A stretch of 64,000 bases of DNA from CAZTQN01 sp964615765 (GTDB taxonomy: Bacteria > Planctomycetota > Phycisphaerae > Phycisphaerales > UBA1924). Positions 43,453-51,538 of this stretch are shown piece after piece. A program made the translations under genes and the position numbers. The stretch lies in NCBI GenBank assembly GCA_964615765.1, contig CAZTQN010000001.1:1-64000 (forward strand). Direction: 5' to 3'. The notes under the pieces are model-generated. The model had not been told where the DNA came from and made no database searches. It saw only the letters and a program-made list of their open reading frames with translations. Position 1 is the stretch's first letter. Each line of letters starts with the position of its first letter.

Positions 43453-43503
43453 CCGGCCGGGATCCGATAGAGACAGGGTGGTTTGTCGGATGAACCCGGC
43501 CGG
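43453..43503 (+). promoter_or_regulatory. Long stem-loop before the pseudokinase gene
   Basis: CCGGCCGGG (43453-43461) pairs perfectly with CCCGGCCGG (43495-43503), and TCCGA with TCGGA inside it. The structure lies 45 bases before the ATG at 43549 and 20 after the upstream stop. It may be an attenuator or set the ratio of the two products. Confidence 0.5.
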
Positions 43504-43548
43504 TCGGCTCGGGCGGAGTGAGCAGGCGACCGAGCAACCGCGGCACGC

Positions 43549-46500
43549 ATGGACTTTCCGTACGACTACCTGGACCTGAAGCCCGCCGGGGAGCCCTTTG
43601 ACGAAGAGCGGTTCGTCTGGCCCGTGCTGCGCGCGGGCGACGCGACGCCGCTGGTGCTCAAGGTCTTTCAGGTCGCCGGCGCGCGCGAGCAGGACTTTGA
43701 CTACGCCGAGCAGCGGCGCGCGTTCGTCGAGGCGTATGACATCCAGAAGCGGGCCGCGCAGGCCGCGCCCGATTACTGGGCCAAGGTGCACGCCTCGGGC
43801 GAAGTCCGCGGGATCCCGGAACGCGGGATCCCGGCGGGCAACTACGCGCTGATCGAGCGGTTCCCGCGCTCGCTGGTCGATCAGCTGCGCACGCCGGCGG
43901 ATGAGCGGACGCTGCGCGTGGTCGTCGCGGGCGTCGCGTCGGCGTTGACGGTCCTCTCGGGCCTGGCGCGGAACCGCGGGCACGGGAAGATCCAGGCGTC
44001 GAACATCCTCGTTCGCGCCGGCGAGCGGGGCGAGGTGCGGGCCGTCGCGCTGTCCGATCTGCGCCGCGACCCCGGCGACCCGGTCGACGACCTGAACCGC
44101 CTGGGCGAACTGGTGTGCCAGCTCGTGACCGGGCGCCGGCGCGAGCGTCGCCCGCCCAAGCAGCCCGACGAAGCGTGGCGACGGCTGGAAGACGGCAACT
44201 GGTGGCACGGGCTGGCGACGCAGTTGTGCGACGCCATCAACCCGGGCGACGCACCGCGGCTGCTGTCATCGATCCAGGCGAAGTTCGGCGGGGCGGCGGC
44301 GCCCGCGCCGGAGAAGCCGGCGGCTCCGAAGCCGCCGCTGCGTGTCGATCCGCCGCCGCAGCCGATCCCGCCCAAGCCGCCGGCGGCCGATCCGACGCCG
44401 CCGGTGGCAGCGCCGCCCCCGCCGGCCCCAGCCCCCGCGCCGCCGAAGCCGAAACCCGAAGCGAAGCCCGAGCCGGTGCCGGAGCCGGTCAGCCCGCCGA
44501 CGCCCACGCCGGTCGAGGCGGCGCCGGTGAAGATGGTGCGCCTGGCGGAGCAGGTCGGCTGCCTGCTGCTGGCGAGCGAGGATCGTCCGGAATATCCGGA
44601 GAGCGAGCAGCGCGCGATCGCGGCGGCGCTGGCGAAGGTCGAGGGCGAGCACCGGCGCGTGCAGAGCGGGCTGGAAGAGATGAGCCGCGTGCTGGGCACG
44701 CGCGATGTGGTGCTGGCGCGGGTGTTCGAAGCGATCGGGGAGGATTTCGCGGCCGGTTCGCGTCCGCTGCGATCGGCGGCGGATGCTGTTGAGCTGGCGC
44801 GGTCGGTGCACGCCGCGGGGGCGGATGCGCTGGCCCGGTGTGTGCAGGTGGCGCGTGGGCCGGGCGGCGAGCGGCGCGGGGTCGGCGAGCGGTTCAATCT
44901 CGAGGCGTTCCGAAACTCCGAGTGGTACCAGACCCGGACCCGCGCCAGCGTCGGCGTTCGCACGGCGGACATCGCCGCCTGGGCCGACGAGCTGGCGCGG
45001 CATGTGCCTGTCGTGCCGTTCGATCAGGCGATGGCCGCGGTGCTCGAGCGTGCCCGGGGCCTGAGCAGCGCGGAGGCGACCGCCGCGTGGACGGCGGCGG
45101 TGGAAAAGGCGCGGACGCAGTACGCCCGCGACCCCAGTCGCGCCGCGGACGTGCAGGCGGCCCTCAGTACCGGCCTCGACAAGCTGATCGCACGCGAACG
45201 CGACGCAGCGAAGGCGAAGGCGGCTCCTGCGACGAAGACGGAAGCGCCGGTGCGCCCGGAGCCGTCGTCGCAAGCGCCGGCACCGGTTGAAGCGCCGAAG
45301 CCGGCTACTCCGGACGGCGACGCCGCCAAGCCCGCCGCGGGCAAGAAGCGGATTCCGGTGCCGCTGATCGCGGGCATCGGCGTGGTGGTGGTGGGCGCGG
45401 CGGTGGCGGCGGTGGTGATGTCCGGCGGCGGCACGCCGCAGACTCCGAAGACGACGGACTCGGGCGACAGAACCGCGGACGTGCGCAACGGCGACGCGGA
45501 CACGCCGCCAGTGCCGCCGCCGGTCCCATCGCGCACGAACGAAGCCGCGCTGCGTGCGGCCCTCGAGCAGGCCAACGCGATCCAAGCCAGCCCGGACTAC
45601 TCGCCGCAGAGCAAGCAGAAAGCCCGCGAAGCGCTCGAGCGGTTGCAAGCCGATCTGGCCAAGGCCGCTCCAGGCGGGATCGGCGACCAGCGCATCGCGG
45701 CGTTCCGGAGCGAGCTCGACGCGCTGCCCAAGGGCGATCAGTCCGCCGGCGGCGGATCGACTACGCCGACACCGCCGACGCCGCCGCCGATCGAAGTGCC
45801 TCCGGGTTCGACGGCGGCGCGTCGTTCCATCGCGTCCGAGCGGGCCCCGGTGCAGGAGCGCTGGCGCTCGTTCCAAGAAGAACTCTTCGAGCGGCTCGGT
45901 GAACAGGCTCTCTCGAACGAGACCGTCATCCAGCGGCAGCAGGCGGAAGAGACGCGTCTGAACGCGATCGACGCGGCGTTCACCGCGGCGGACAAGCCCG
46001 ACCCGCTCGTGCTCGCCGAAACCGAGGCCCCCGGCGCAAGCGCATGGGCCGCCGCCGCCGGGATTCCGACGACCGGCGACATCCTGAAGGCGGCCGCGGA
46101 CCAGGTGAGCGGCAGCGCGGACGACGTCACGCGGCAACTCACCGAACGTGCCGCGCGTGTCAACCGACTGAACGAAGCGGTGGGGCTGTGGCGCGATGCG
46201 CACACGCGTTTGGCCTCGGGCGAACTGTTCGATGCGCCGGGCGCATCGCCGTCGCCGCTGCGACTGGTTGAGCAGGCCGCGGGCGTGCTGGACCAACTGC
46301 AAGTCCCGCGTGAGCGGCGCGGACCGATCGCGAACGCTGCGGAGAACATGCCGATCGTTGCGCTGGGCGGTCAGGGGCCGGAGCGTGCCCGGGCCGCGAT
46401 GCTCACCGTCGGCGCGGAGTATCCGCTCGCGACGTGGCGCACGGTGCTGTCGCGCACGCTCGCGCCCGGCGGCGAGCCGGACTGGGCCCTGCTGCTCAAC

Positions 46501-47796
46501 GACCTGTTCGGCGAAGAACGCTGGGCGACGGCCGCTCGCGAAGCTCTCGGCACTGAGCGCCCAGGCGTGATCGCGGCGATCGCCGACGCGCTGAACACCC
46601 GTCCGCCAACGGATCAGGCGTTGCACGAGCGGGCCTTGCGAGCGTTCGACGCGGACCTCGCCGAGATCGAGGCGCAGTATCCGGTGGTGCGTGCGAATCG
46701 GCTGCTGCTGGCGGCGCGGGCGGCCCAAGGGGCGCCAGCGCCCGCCGCGCTCGATGTGCTTCAGGAAGCGCTCGGCGCGGTGGCGCCGACATCGCGGGAG
46801 CGGCTGCGTCAGGCCCGCACGCCGCAGCCCGGCGAAGCGCCCGCGCCAAACGGGTGGTCGATCGTCGAAGGCCGCATCGACGGCGTCGGTGCCGTGACGC
46901 TCGCGCGGGACGGCGACGCCAACGCCCGCGTTCGCTTTGTGCCGACGGGCGAGAGCTCGACGTATATCGCGACCGACGAGCTCTCGATCGGCGTGCTCCG
47001 CGCGATCGTGGCGGGCAATGCGAGCCAGTTCGCGTTCCTGCGAGCGCTGGAAAGGAACCCGCAGGGAGAGTTGATCCTTGTGCCCGAGCAGGCCCGCTCG
47101 TGGACATGGCGACGCAACGCGGTCGAGCTTGTCGACCTCCCGCAAGCCGGCGGCCCGTCGTGGATCGGTCGACCGAGCCAGATCTTCGGGGAGCCCGGCA
47201 ACCCGACGCTGCAGCAGGTTTTGACGGCGGCGCCGGCGCCGACGCTGGACCACCCGGTGCAGGGGCTGAGCCCGCAGGCCGCAGGCCAGATCGCGACGCT
47301 CGCCGGCATGGAACTGCCCACACGCCGCGCGTGGGAGGCGGCCCGCGTCAGGAACAACGCGGGCGGCGGCAACTTCCTCGACCAGTCGTGGCCGCGGGCC
47401 GATCTGGTGCTCAATCAGGGGCTGGTCGACGGCGCGTACCGGGCCCAGCGCGACCTGAACGCGGAACTCGATCCGAACGATCAGACGCTCTGGTTCGCGC
47501 CCGTGGAGCCGACGTCGGCCGAGGTGCGCAACATGCTGGGCAACGTCGCCGAGCCGGTGTCGGACGGCGCGGCGATCGCGGTGGTGGGGGGCTCAGCGTT
47601 CACGCGGCGGGCGGTGGCGGAGGGCGGCCCGGCGACGGCCGTGGTGCCGACGCGCCGCTACACGGACCTCGGCGTGCGCCTGGCCTTTACGCCGAGCATC
47701 CCCCCCGCGGTCGTACCAGAAACGGCGATCCCGCTCGCGATTCGCGAGATACCGCTGGTGGTGCCCGGTCAGGCCCCCGCGCCGGCCGCTCCGTAA
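43549..47796 (+). CDS. Pseudokinase / single-span / FGE-like fusion protein
   Basis: 1415 aa. Residues 1-230 follow the protein-kinase fold: PLVLKVF (ATP-site Lys38), NYALIERFP at the hinge, HGKIQASNILV (145-155) in the catalytic loop and LSDLRRDP in the DFG place. The catalytic Asp is Lys147 and the loop Lys is Gln149, so activity is doubtful. A Pro-rich linker covers 245-325 and helical segments 330-580. One transmembrane helix lies at 605-624 (PLIAGIGVVVVGAAVAAVVM). The C-terminal 300 residues, outside the cytoplasm, are FGE-like (LPTRRAWEAARV, MLGNVAEPVSDG, YTDLGVRLAF). In Pseudomonas H1-T6SS the kinase PpkA is activated through the FGE-like TagR; here both kinds of domain lie in one chain, which suggests direct sensing. 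Confidence 0.8.
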   Translation: MDFPYDYLDLKPAGEPFDEERFVWPVLRAGDATPLVLKVFQVAGAREQDFDYAEQRRAFVEAYDIQKRAAQAAPDYWAKVHASGEVRGIPERGIPAGNYALIERFPRSLVDQLRTPADERTLRVVVAGVASALTVLSGLARNRGHGKIQASNILVRAGERGEVRAVALSDLRRDPGDPVDDLNRLGELVCQLVTGRRRERRPPKQPDEAWRRLEDGNWWHGLATQLCDAINPGDAPRLLSSIQAKFGGAAAPAPEKPAAPKPPLRVDPPPQPIPPKPPAADPTPPVAAPPPPAPAPAPPKPKPEAKPEPVPEPVSPPTPTPVEAAPVKMVRLAEQVGCLLLASEDRPEYPESEQRAIAAALAKVEGEHRRVQSGLEEMSRVLGTRDVVLARVFEAIGEDFAAGSRPLRSAADAVELARSVHAAGADALARCVQVARGPGGERRGVGERFNLEAFRNSEWYQTRTRASVGVRTADIAAWADELARHVPVVPFDQAMAAVLERARGLSSAEATAAWTAAVEKARTQYARDPSRAADVQAALSTGLDKLIARERDAAKAKAAPATKTEAPVRPEPSSQAPAPVEAPKPATPDGDAAKPAAGKKRIPVPLIAGIGVVVVGAAVAAVVMSGGGTPQTPKTTDSGDRTADVRNGDADTPPVPPPVPSRTNEAALRAALEQANAIQASPDYSPQSKQKAREALERLQADLAKAAPGGIGDQRIAAFRSELDALPKGDQSAGGGSTTPTPPTPPPIEVPPGSTAARRSIASERAPVQERWRSFQEELFERLGEQALSNETVIQRQQAEETRLNAIDAAFTAADKPDPLVLAETEAPGASAWAAAAGIPTTGDILKAAADQVSGSADDVTRQLTERAARVNRLNEAVGLWRDAHTRLASGELFDAPGASPSPLRLVEQAAGVLDQLQVPRERRGPIANAAENMPIVALGGQGPERARAAMLTVGAEYPLATWRTVLSRTLAPGGEPDWALLLNDLFGEERWATAAREALGTERPGVIAAIADALNTRPPTDQALHERALRAFDADLAEIEAQYPVVRANRLLLAARAAQGAPAPAALDVLQEALGAVAPTSRERLRQARTPQPGEAPAPNGWSIVEGRIDGVGAVTLARDGDANARVRFVPTGESSTYIATDELSIGVLRAIVAGNASQFAFLRALERNPQGELILVPEQARSWTWRRNAVELVDLPQAGGPSWIGRPSQIFGEPGNPTLQQVLTAAPAPTLDHPVQGLSPQAAGQIATLAGMELPTRRAWEAARVRNNAGGGNFLDQSWPRADLVLNQGLVDGAYRAQRDLNAELDPNDQTLWFAPVEPTSAEVRNMLGNVAEPVSDGAAIAVVGGSAFTRRAVAEGGPATAVVPTRRYTDLGVRLAFTPSIPPAVVPETAIPLAIREIPLVVPGQAPAPAAP

Positions 47797-47816
47797 AGAC
47801 CCGAGGCCGACGGACC

Positions 47817-48059
47817 TCAGGGTTCGTTCTGCTGGGCCTGCGTGAAGGCGGTGCGGTCGGCGTTCTCGGCCGATCGGGCGGCCAGACGGTTGCGGGTCTG
47901 TTGATCGGAGAAGACATTGGCGCCAAGATGATCGCCGGCGGCGCCGTCGGCGGAATAGACGGTGGACGGGCGCGTGGACCCGCCCGACTGGCACCCCGCG
48001 ATGCCGCAACCGATGACCGCCAGCCCCAGCGCCGCACACAACCGAGATCGAGCCTTCAT
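47817..48059 (-). CDS. Small lipoprotein on the opposite strand
   Basis: 80 aa from the ATG at 48059, with GGGAGG 9 bases upstream. The signal MKARSRLCAALGLAVIGCGI ends in the lipobox IAGC (Cys23). The mature 57 residues are polar (ANVFSDQQTRNRLAARSAEN), with no known motif. It is the only minus-strand gene in the cluster and converges on the pseudokinase gene with a 20-base gap. Confidence 0.65.
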   Translation of the reverse strand: MKARSRLCAALGLAVIGCGIAGCQSGGSTRPSTVYSADGAAGDHLGANVFSDQQTRNRLAARSAENADRTAFTQAQQNEP

Positions 48060-48333
48060 GGATGCGTACCTCCCGGAGTTGGTCCGGACCGCCGCCGCCG
48101 ACACCGGCGTCGGGCTTGGCCGGATCACCCCGTCGGGCAGAGATCGGCCGGGGCGGCGGGCGGGGTGCTCGCGGGCGACCGGGAGCGGGCTCCCGGGGCG
48201 AAGGGCTGACGGTCGGCCCAGAGGCGCGGGGCGTGCGGGCGTTATGTGGACCGGGGGAAGGTCCCCACATCGTGCGCGGAATCGGTTACTATCCGCCTCG
48301 GGAACCGGGGGAGGGTTCGGGAGGCCGTCGGCG

Positions 48334-49263
48334 ATGCCCGTGGCGTCGGAGGATGTTGCCCAGCGGGCGATGGACCTGGCGGCGCGACTGCGCGCGGTGC
48401 AGGCGGCCGCCAGCGATCAGCCGGAAGACACGCGGCTGCTGCTGATCGAGCGCGAGCTCGACAAGGCCGCCGAGGGCATGACCGACCAGGTCGCCCGCGA
48501 GGTCTTCAACCGCGCTCTGGACGAGTTCACGCTCACCACCGCCGGGTCGATGAACGGCGGGTCGAGCCTCGGCGGGGCGGACCGGGAGGCCGGCAACGCC
48601 TCGTCCGGCGGGGCGGCGGCGAAGGACGACGCGATCGCGCTGGCATCCCGCCTGGCCAAGGCGTGGGGCACGCTGACGGCGGCGGAGCGGGACGAGATCG
48701 GCGCGCTGCTGATCCCGCTCATCGCGCCGGGCACGCTGGGCGCCTCGGAACGCGAGGCCGTCGTCGGGCCGATCATCGCCGAACTGCGCACCTCGACGGG
48801 CCCCGGTCTCACCAGCGAGGACGTGGTTCCGGCCCGCGTGGGCGAACTGGCCGCGGCCCTGTTCCGTTTGGCGTTCCTCTCACCCACATTGTGGGAGCAG
48901 TGGGAGGAGATCCTGGCCGACCTGCGCCGCCCGCGCGGCGCGCCGTCGATCCCTGCGCTCGCGCCGGCTTACTTGAAGGCGAAGGACCCGGGCGACGCGG
49001 CGTGCCGCAACATGGCCCAGGAGGTCATCTGGGTCAGCAAGGTGCTCAACGGGCTGGTGGTGGGGACCAAGACCAAGGTGACGGAGTTCGCCAAGGACCA
49101 TGTGGCGGAGTTCGCGCCCTCGAAGATCGAGGCGGCCGTCGGCGGGTGGAACACCGACGCCAAGGCGTGGGCGCGCTACAAGGAAATGATGGCGGAAGCG
49201 TCGAAAGAGACCATCGCCGAGGACATCCTGGACCGGATCCGGCGCCGGTGCACCGGCAAGTGA
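48334..49263 (+). CDS. Unknown cytoplasmic protein upstream of tssK
   Basis: 309 aa from the ATG at 48334, with GGGAGG about 9 bases upstream. It is largely helical: MDLAARLRAVQAAASDQPED, a Gly/Ser-rich linker near residue 75, then LAAALFRLAFLSPTLWEQWE and KVLNGLVVGTKTKVTEFAKD. No signal or membrane segment. It lies 47 bases before tssK in the same direction, so it is likely a cytoplasmic part of the machine, but I cannot match it to TssA, TssE or Fha. The 274-base gap upstream holds an imperfect hairpin at about 48244-48270 and G-rich sequence. Confidence 0.62.
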   Translation: MPVASEDVAQRAMDLAARLRAVQAAASDQPEDTRLLLIERELDKAAEGMTDQVAREVFNRALDEFTLTTAGSMNGGSSLGGADREAGNASSGGAAAKDDAIALASRLAKAWGTLTAAERDEIGALLIPLIAPGTLGASEREAVVGPIIAELRTSTGPGLTSEDVVPARVGELAAALFRLAFLSPTLWEQWEEILADLRRPRGAPSIPALAPAYLKAKDPGDAACRNMAQEVIWVSKVLNGLVVGTKTKVTEFAKDHVAEFAPSKIEAAVGGWNTDAKAWARYKEMMAEASKETIAEDILDRIRRRCTGK

Positions 49264-49310
49264 GCGTCTCGCGCCGCAGGGCGGCGGACAACCTCTAGGG
49301 AAGGAGCGGA

Positions 49311-50756
49311 ATGACGACGGCGGGCATGATGCACTGGCACGAAGGGCTGTTCCTGCTGCCGCACCACCTTCAGTGGATGCAGCGGGACCTGGCGGGGCGC
49401 GTGCGGACGGCCCGGTCGCTCCTGCGCGAGCATCACTACGGCGTGGTCGACATGCGCGTCGTCGTCGACGCGCTGGGCGAGTATCAACTCCGCTTCGACC
49501 GTCTGCACGCCATCATGCCCAGCGGGCTCGAGGTCGTCGCCGGCATCAACGCCGACCTGGGCGTGCGCGACTTCCGCCAGCGCTTCAAGGAACTCTCCGG
49601 CGGGATGCAGGTCAGCCTCGGGGTGCCGCTGCATCAGCCCACGGGCGCCAACGCCGTGTCCCTGCGCTCCGACCCCGGCCTGGCCGGCGAGCGGACCGAC
49701 GAGGACGTCTCGGACGCGGCCCGCATCAACCGCCTGTACGCATTGAAAGTCGAGACCGTGCTGGACGAGAACACCGGGCAGAACGCGCAGCGCGTCGTCA
49801 CACGGCGCGTCAACGCCCGCATCGTGCTGCAGGGGGATGACACGCGCGACCTGGAGACGCTCCCGCTCATGCGCCTCGAGGCGGCCGGGACGGAAGACGG
49901 CATCAAGCCGCGCGAGGACCCGACGTTCCTCCCGCCGTGCTTCGGCATCGGCGGCTCGCCGGCGCTGATGACACTGCTGCGTGATCTCGCGTCGGCCGTC
50001 GCGACGCACCGGCAGGAGCAGGCGCAGCGCCTGGGCGGCCCGGGCGTGGGCTTCAACCCGGCGGCGCTCAACTCGCTGCAGATGGTCCGCGTCCTGCGCC
50101 TGCGCACGCTCAACGCCTTCGCGGGCTCGCTCCCGCAGCTCGTCGCGATGCCCGCGGCGTCGCCGTTCGATGTGTACCTGCGCCTGCGCGAACTGCTCGG
50201 CGAACTCGCGGCTCTCGCGCCCGACCGTGACCAGTTCGAAGCCCTGCCCTACGACCACGACCGCCCGGGCCCGGTCTTCCGCGACCTGGACCGGCGCATC
50301 CGCCCGCTGCTGGGCGAGCGTGCCGTCGGCACGTTCAAGGAGTTCAAGTTCAGCGCCGACGGGCAGTACCTGACCTCCGAGCCCATCGACGCGGCCGTCC
50401 TGACCTCCGGCACCGAGTTCCTGCTGGTCATCCACAGCAAGATGGAGCCGGGCGAACTCACGCAGTTGGTGACCAACAAAGAGCGGTTCAAGCTGGGCCC
50501 CCTGCGGATCGCGCGCATGGGCGGGACGATCAACGTTCCCGGGATCAAGCTCGAGCGGACGTACTCCGTCCCGCCGGAACTGCCGCAGCCGCGCGGGTCC
50601 AACTACTTCAGCCTGATCCCGACGGCCGAGCCGCGGATGTGGGAGATGGCCAAGCAGGACGGGCGCATGTGCGTGGTGTGGGACACGTTCCAGAAGTTTG
50701 ACCACGAGCGCGTGTCGCTGATCGTCATGCTGCCCGAGGCCGCCGCCGCTCGCTGA
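49311..50756 (+). CDS. tssK: Type VI secretion baseplate protein TssK
   Basis: 481 aa, with GAAGGAG just before the ATG. MMHWHEGLFLLPHHLQWMQR is the TssK N-terminal signature. The middle fits the family (LHAIMPSGLEVVAG, NINRLYALKVE-like strands, FNPAALNSLQMVRVLRLRTL), and the C-terminal receptor-like head has GSNYFSLIPTAEPRMWEMAK. TssK trimers link the baseplate to the TssJLM membrane complex and bind TssL and TssM. Length is near the usual 440-460 aa. It is followed directly by tssL and tssM. Confidence 0.92.
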   Translation: MTTAGMMHWHEGLFLLPHHLQWMQRDLAGRVRTARSLLREHHYGVVDMRVVVDALGEYQLRFDRLHAIMPSGLEVVAGINADLGVRDFRQRFKELSGGMQVSLGVPLHQPTGANAVSLRSDPGLAGERTDEDVSDAARINRLYALKVETVLDENTGQNAQRVVTRRVNARIVLQGDDTRDLETLPLMRLEAAGTEDGIKPREDPTFLPPCFGIGGSPALMTLLRDLASAVATHRQEQAQRLGGPGVGFNPAALNSLQMVRVLRLRTLNAFAGSLPQLVAMPAASPFDVYLRLRELLGELAALAPDRDQFEALPYDHDRPGPVFRDLDRRIRPLLGERAVGTFKEFKFSADGQYLTSEPIDAAVLTSGTEFLLVIHSKMEPGELTQLVTNKERFKLGPLRIARMGGTINVPGIKLERTYSVPPELPQPRGSNYFSLIPTAEPRMWEMAKQDGRMCVVWDTFQKFDHERVSLIVMLPEAAAAR

Positions 50757-50779
50757 ACGCCAACCCGGAGACCCCTCGG

Positions 50780-51538
50780 ATGTCGCTCCTGGAGCAGACC
50801 GACAAACTGTTGACGTATCTCTGCCGGCTCAACCGCCTGGGGCGGTCGGGCGCGCGCGTGTACCCGACGGCCGATGAGGCCCGCTCGGAAATCCAGTCCA
50901 TGCTCGCGGATATCAAGTCCAAGGCCGACCCCTTGGTGTACACGCAGGATGTCGAGCGGGCCCTGTGGGCCACCGCCGACTGGCTCGCGTCCAACAGCCG
51001 CCTGCCGTGGGCGCAGACCTGGAAGAAGCGCGGCTTCGCTCCCTCTGGCGATGTGCTCACGCTCGACCATGACTTCTGGCGCTCGCTGGACATCATGCTG
51101 AACGAGCCCCGCTCCGGCGCTATCGACGAACGCCTGGAGGTCTTCGCGGCGTGCATCGGTGTCGGCTTCGTCGGCGAGCACGCCATGCTGCTCGATCGCG
51201 AGCGCTACGAAACCATCAAGACCGAGATGCGCAAGGTGTGGTCCAAGGTGAAGGACCGGTCGGACTTCGGCGACAAGCCGCGGCTGACGCCCGACGCCTA
51301 CTTCGCCGACGGGTCCGACCTGCGTCCTGAACGCGTCAAGCCGATCTGGAAGTACGTCGCGCTGACGGTGATCATGCTCGTCGGCCTGATCGCGGCCCAG
51401 ATGATCCTGTACCGGCGTGCTATTCAGGGGCTGAGCGGCTCGCTCACGGCCTTGACGGCGCAGACGCCGGCCGCCGGCAACTCCGCCGCGCCCGCCACGA
51501 CGCCCGCCACGACGCCTAGCAACGGAGCTTCGCGATGA
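50780..51538 (+). CDS. tssL: Type VI secretion membrane protein TssL (DotU-like)
   Basis: 252 aa. The cytoplasmic helical domain matches DotU: LLTYLCRLNRLG near the start, ALWATADWLASNSRLPWAQT (the acidic helix and Trp), DFWRSLDIMLNEPRSGAIDE and LEVFAACIGVGFVGEHAML. One transmembrane helix is near the C-terminus (YVALTVIMLVGLIAAQMILY), with a short Ala/Thr-rich periplasmic tail and no peptidoglycan-binding OmpA domain. TssL bridges TssM and the baseplate. The stop overlaps the tssM start (ATGA). Confidence 0.85.
   Translation: MSLLEQTDKLLTYLCRLNRLGRSGARVYPTADEARSEIQSMLADIKSKADPLVYTQDVERALWATADWLASNSRLPWAQTWKKRGFAPSGDVLTLDHDFWRSLDIMLNEPRSGAIDERLEVFAACIGVGFVGEHAMLLDRERYETIKTEMRKVWSKVKDRSDFGDKPRLTPDAYFADGSDLRPERVKPIWKYVALTVIMLVGLIAAQMILYRRAIQGLSGSLTALTAQTPAAGNSAAPATTPATTPSNGASR

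Noticed and set aside
43549..44240. Active Ser/Thr kinase
   Set aside because: The catalytic-loop Asp and Lys are replaced by Lys and Gln and the DFG reads SDL, so only a kinase-like fold is claimed.
44266..47253. 995-aa open frame on the minus strand
   Set aside because: Arg-rich shadow opposite the pseudokinase-FGE gene.
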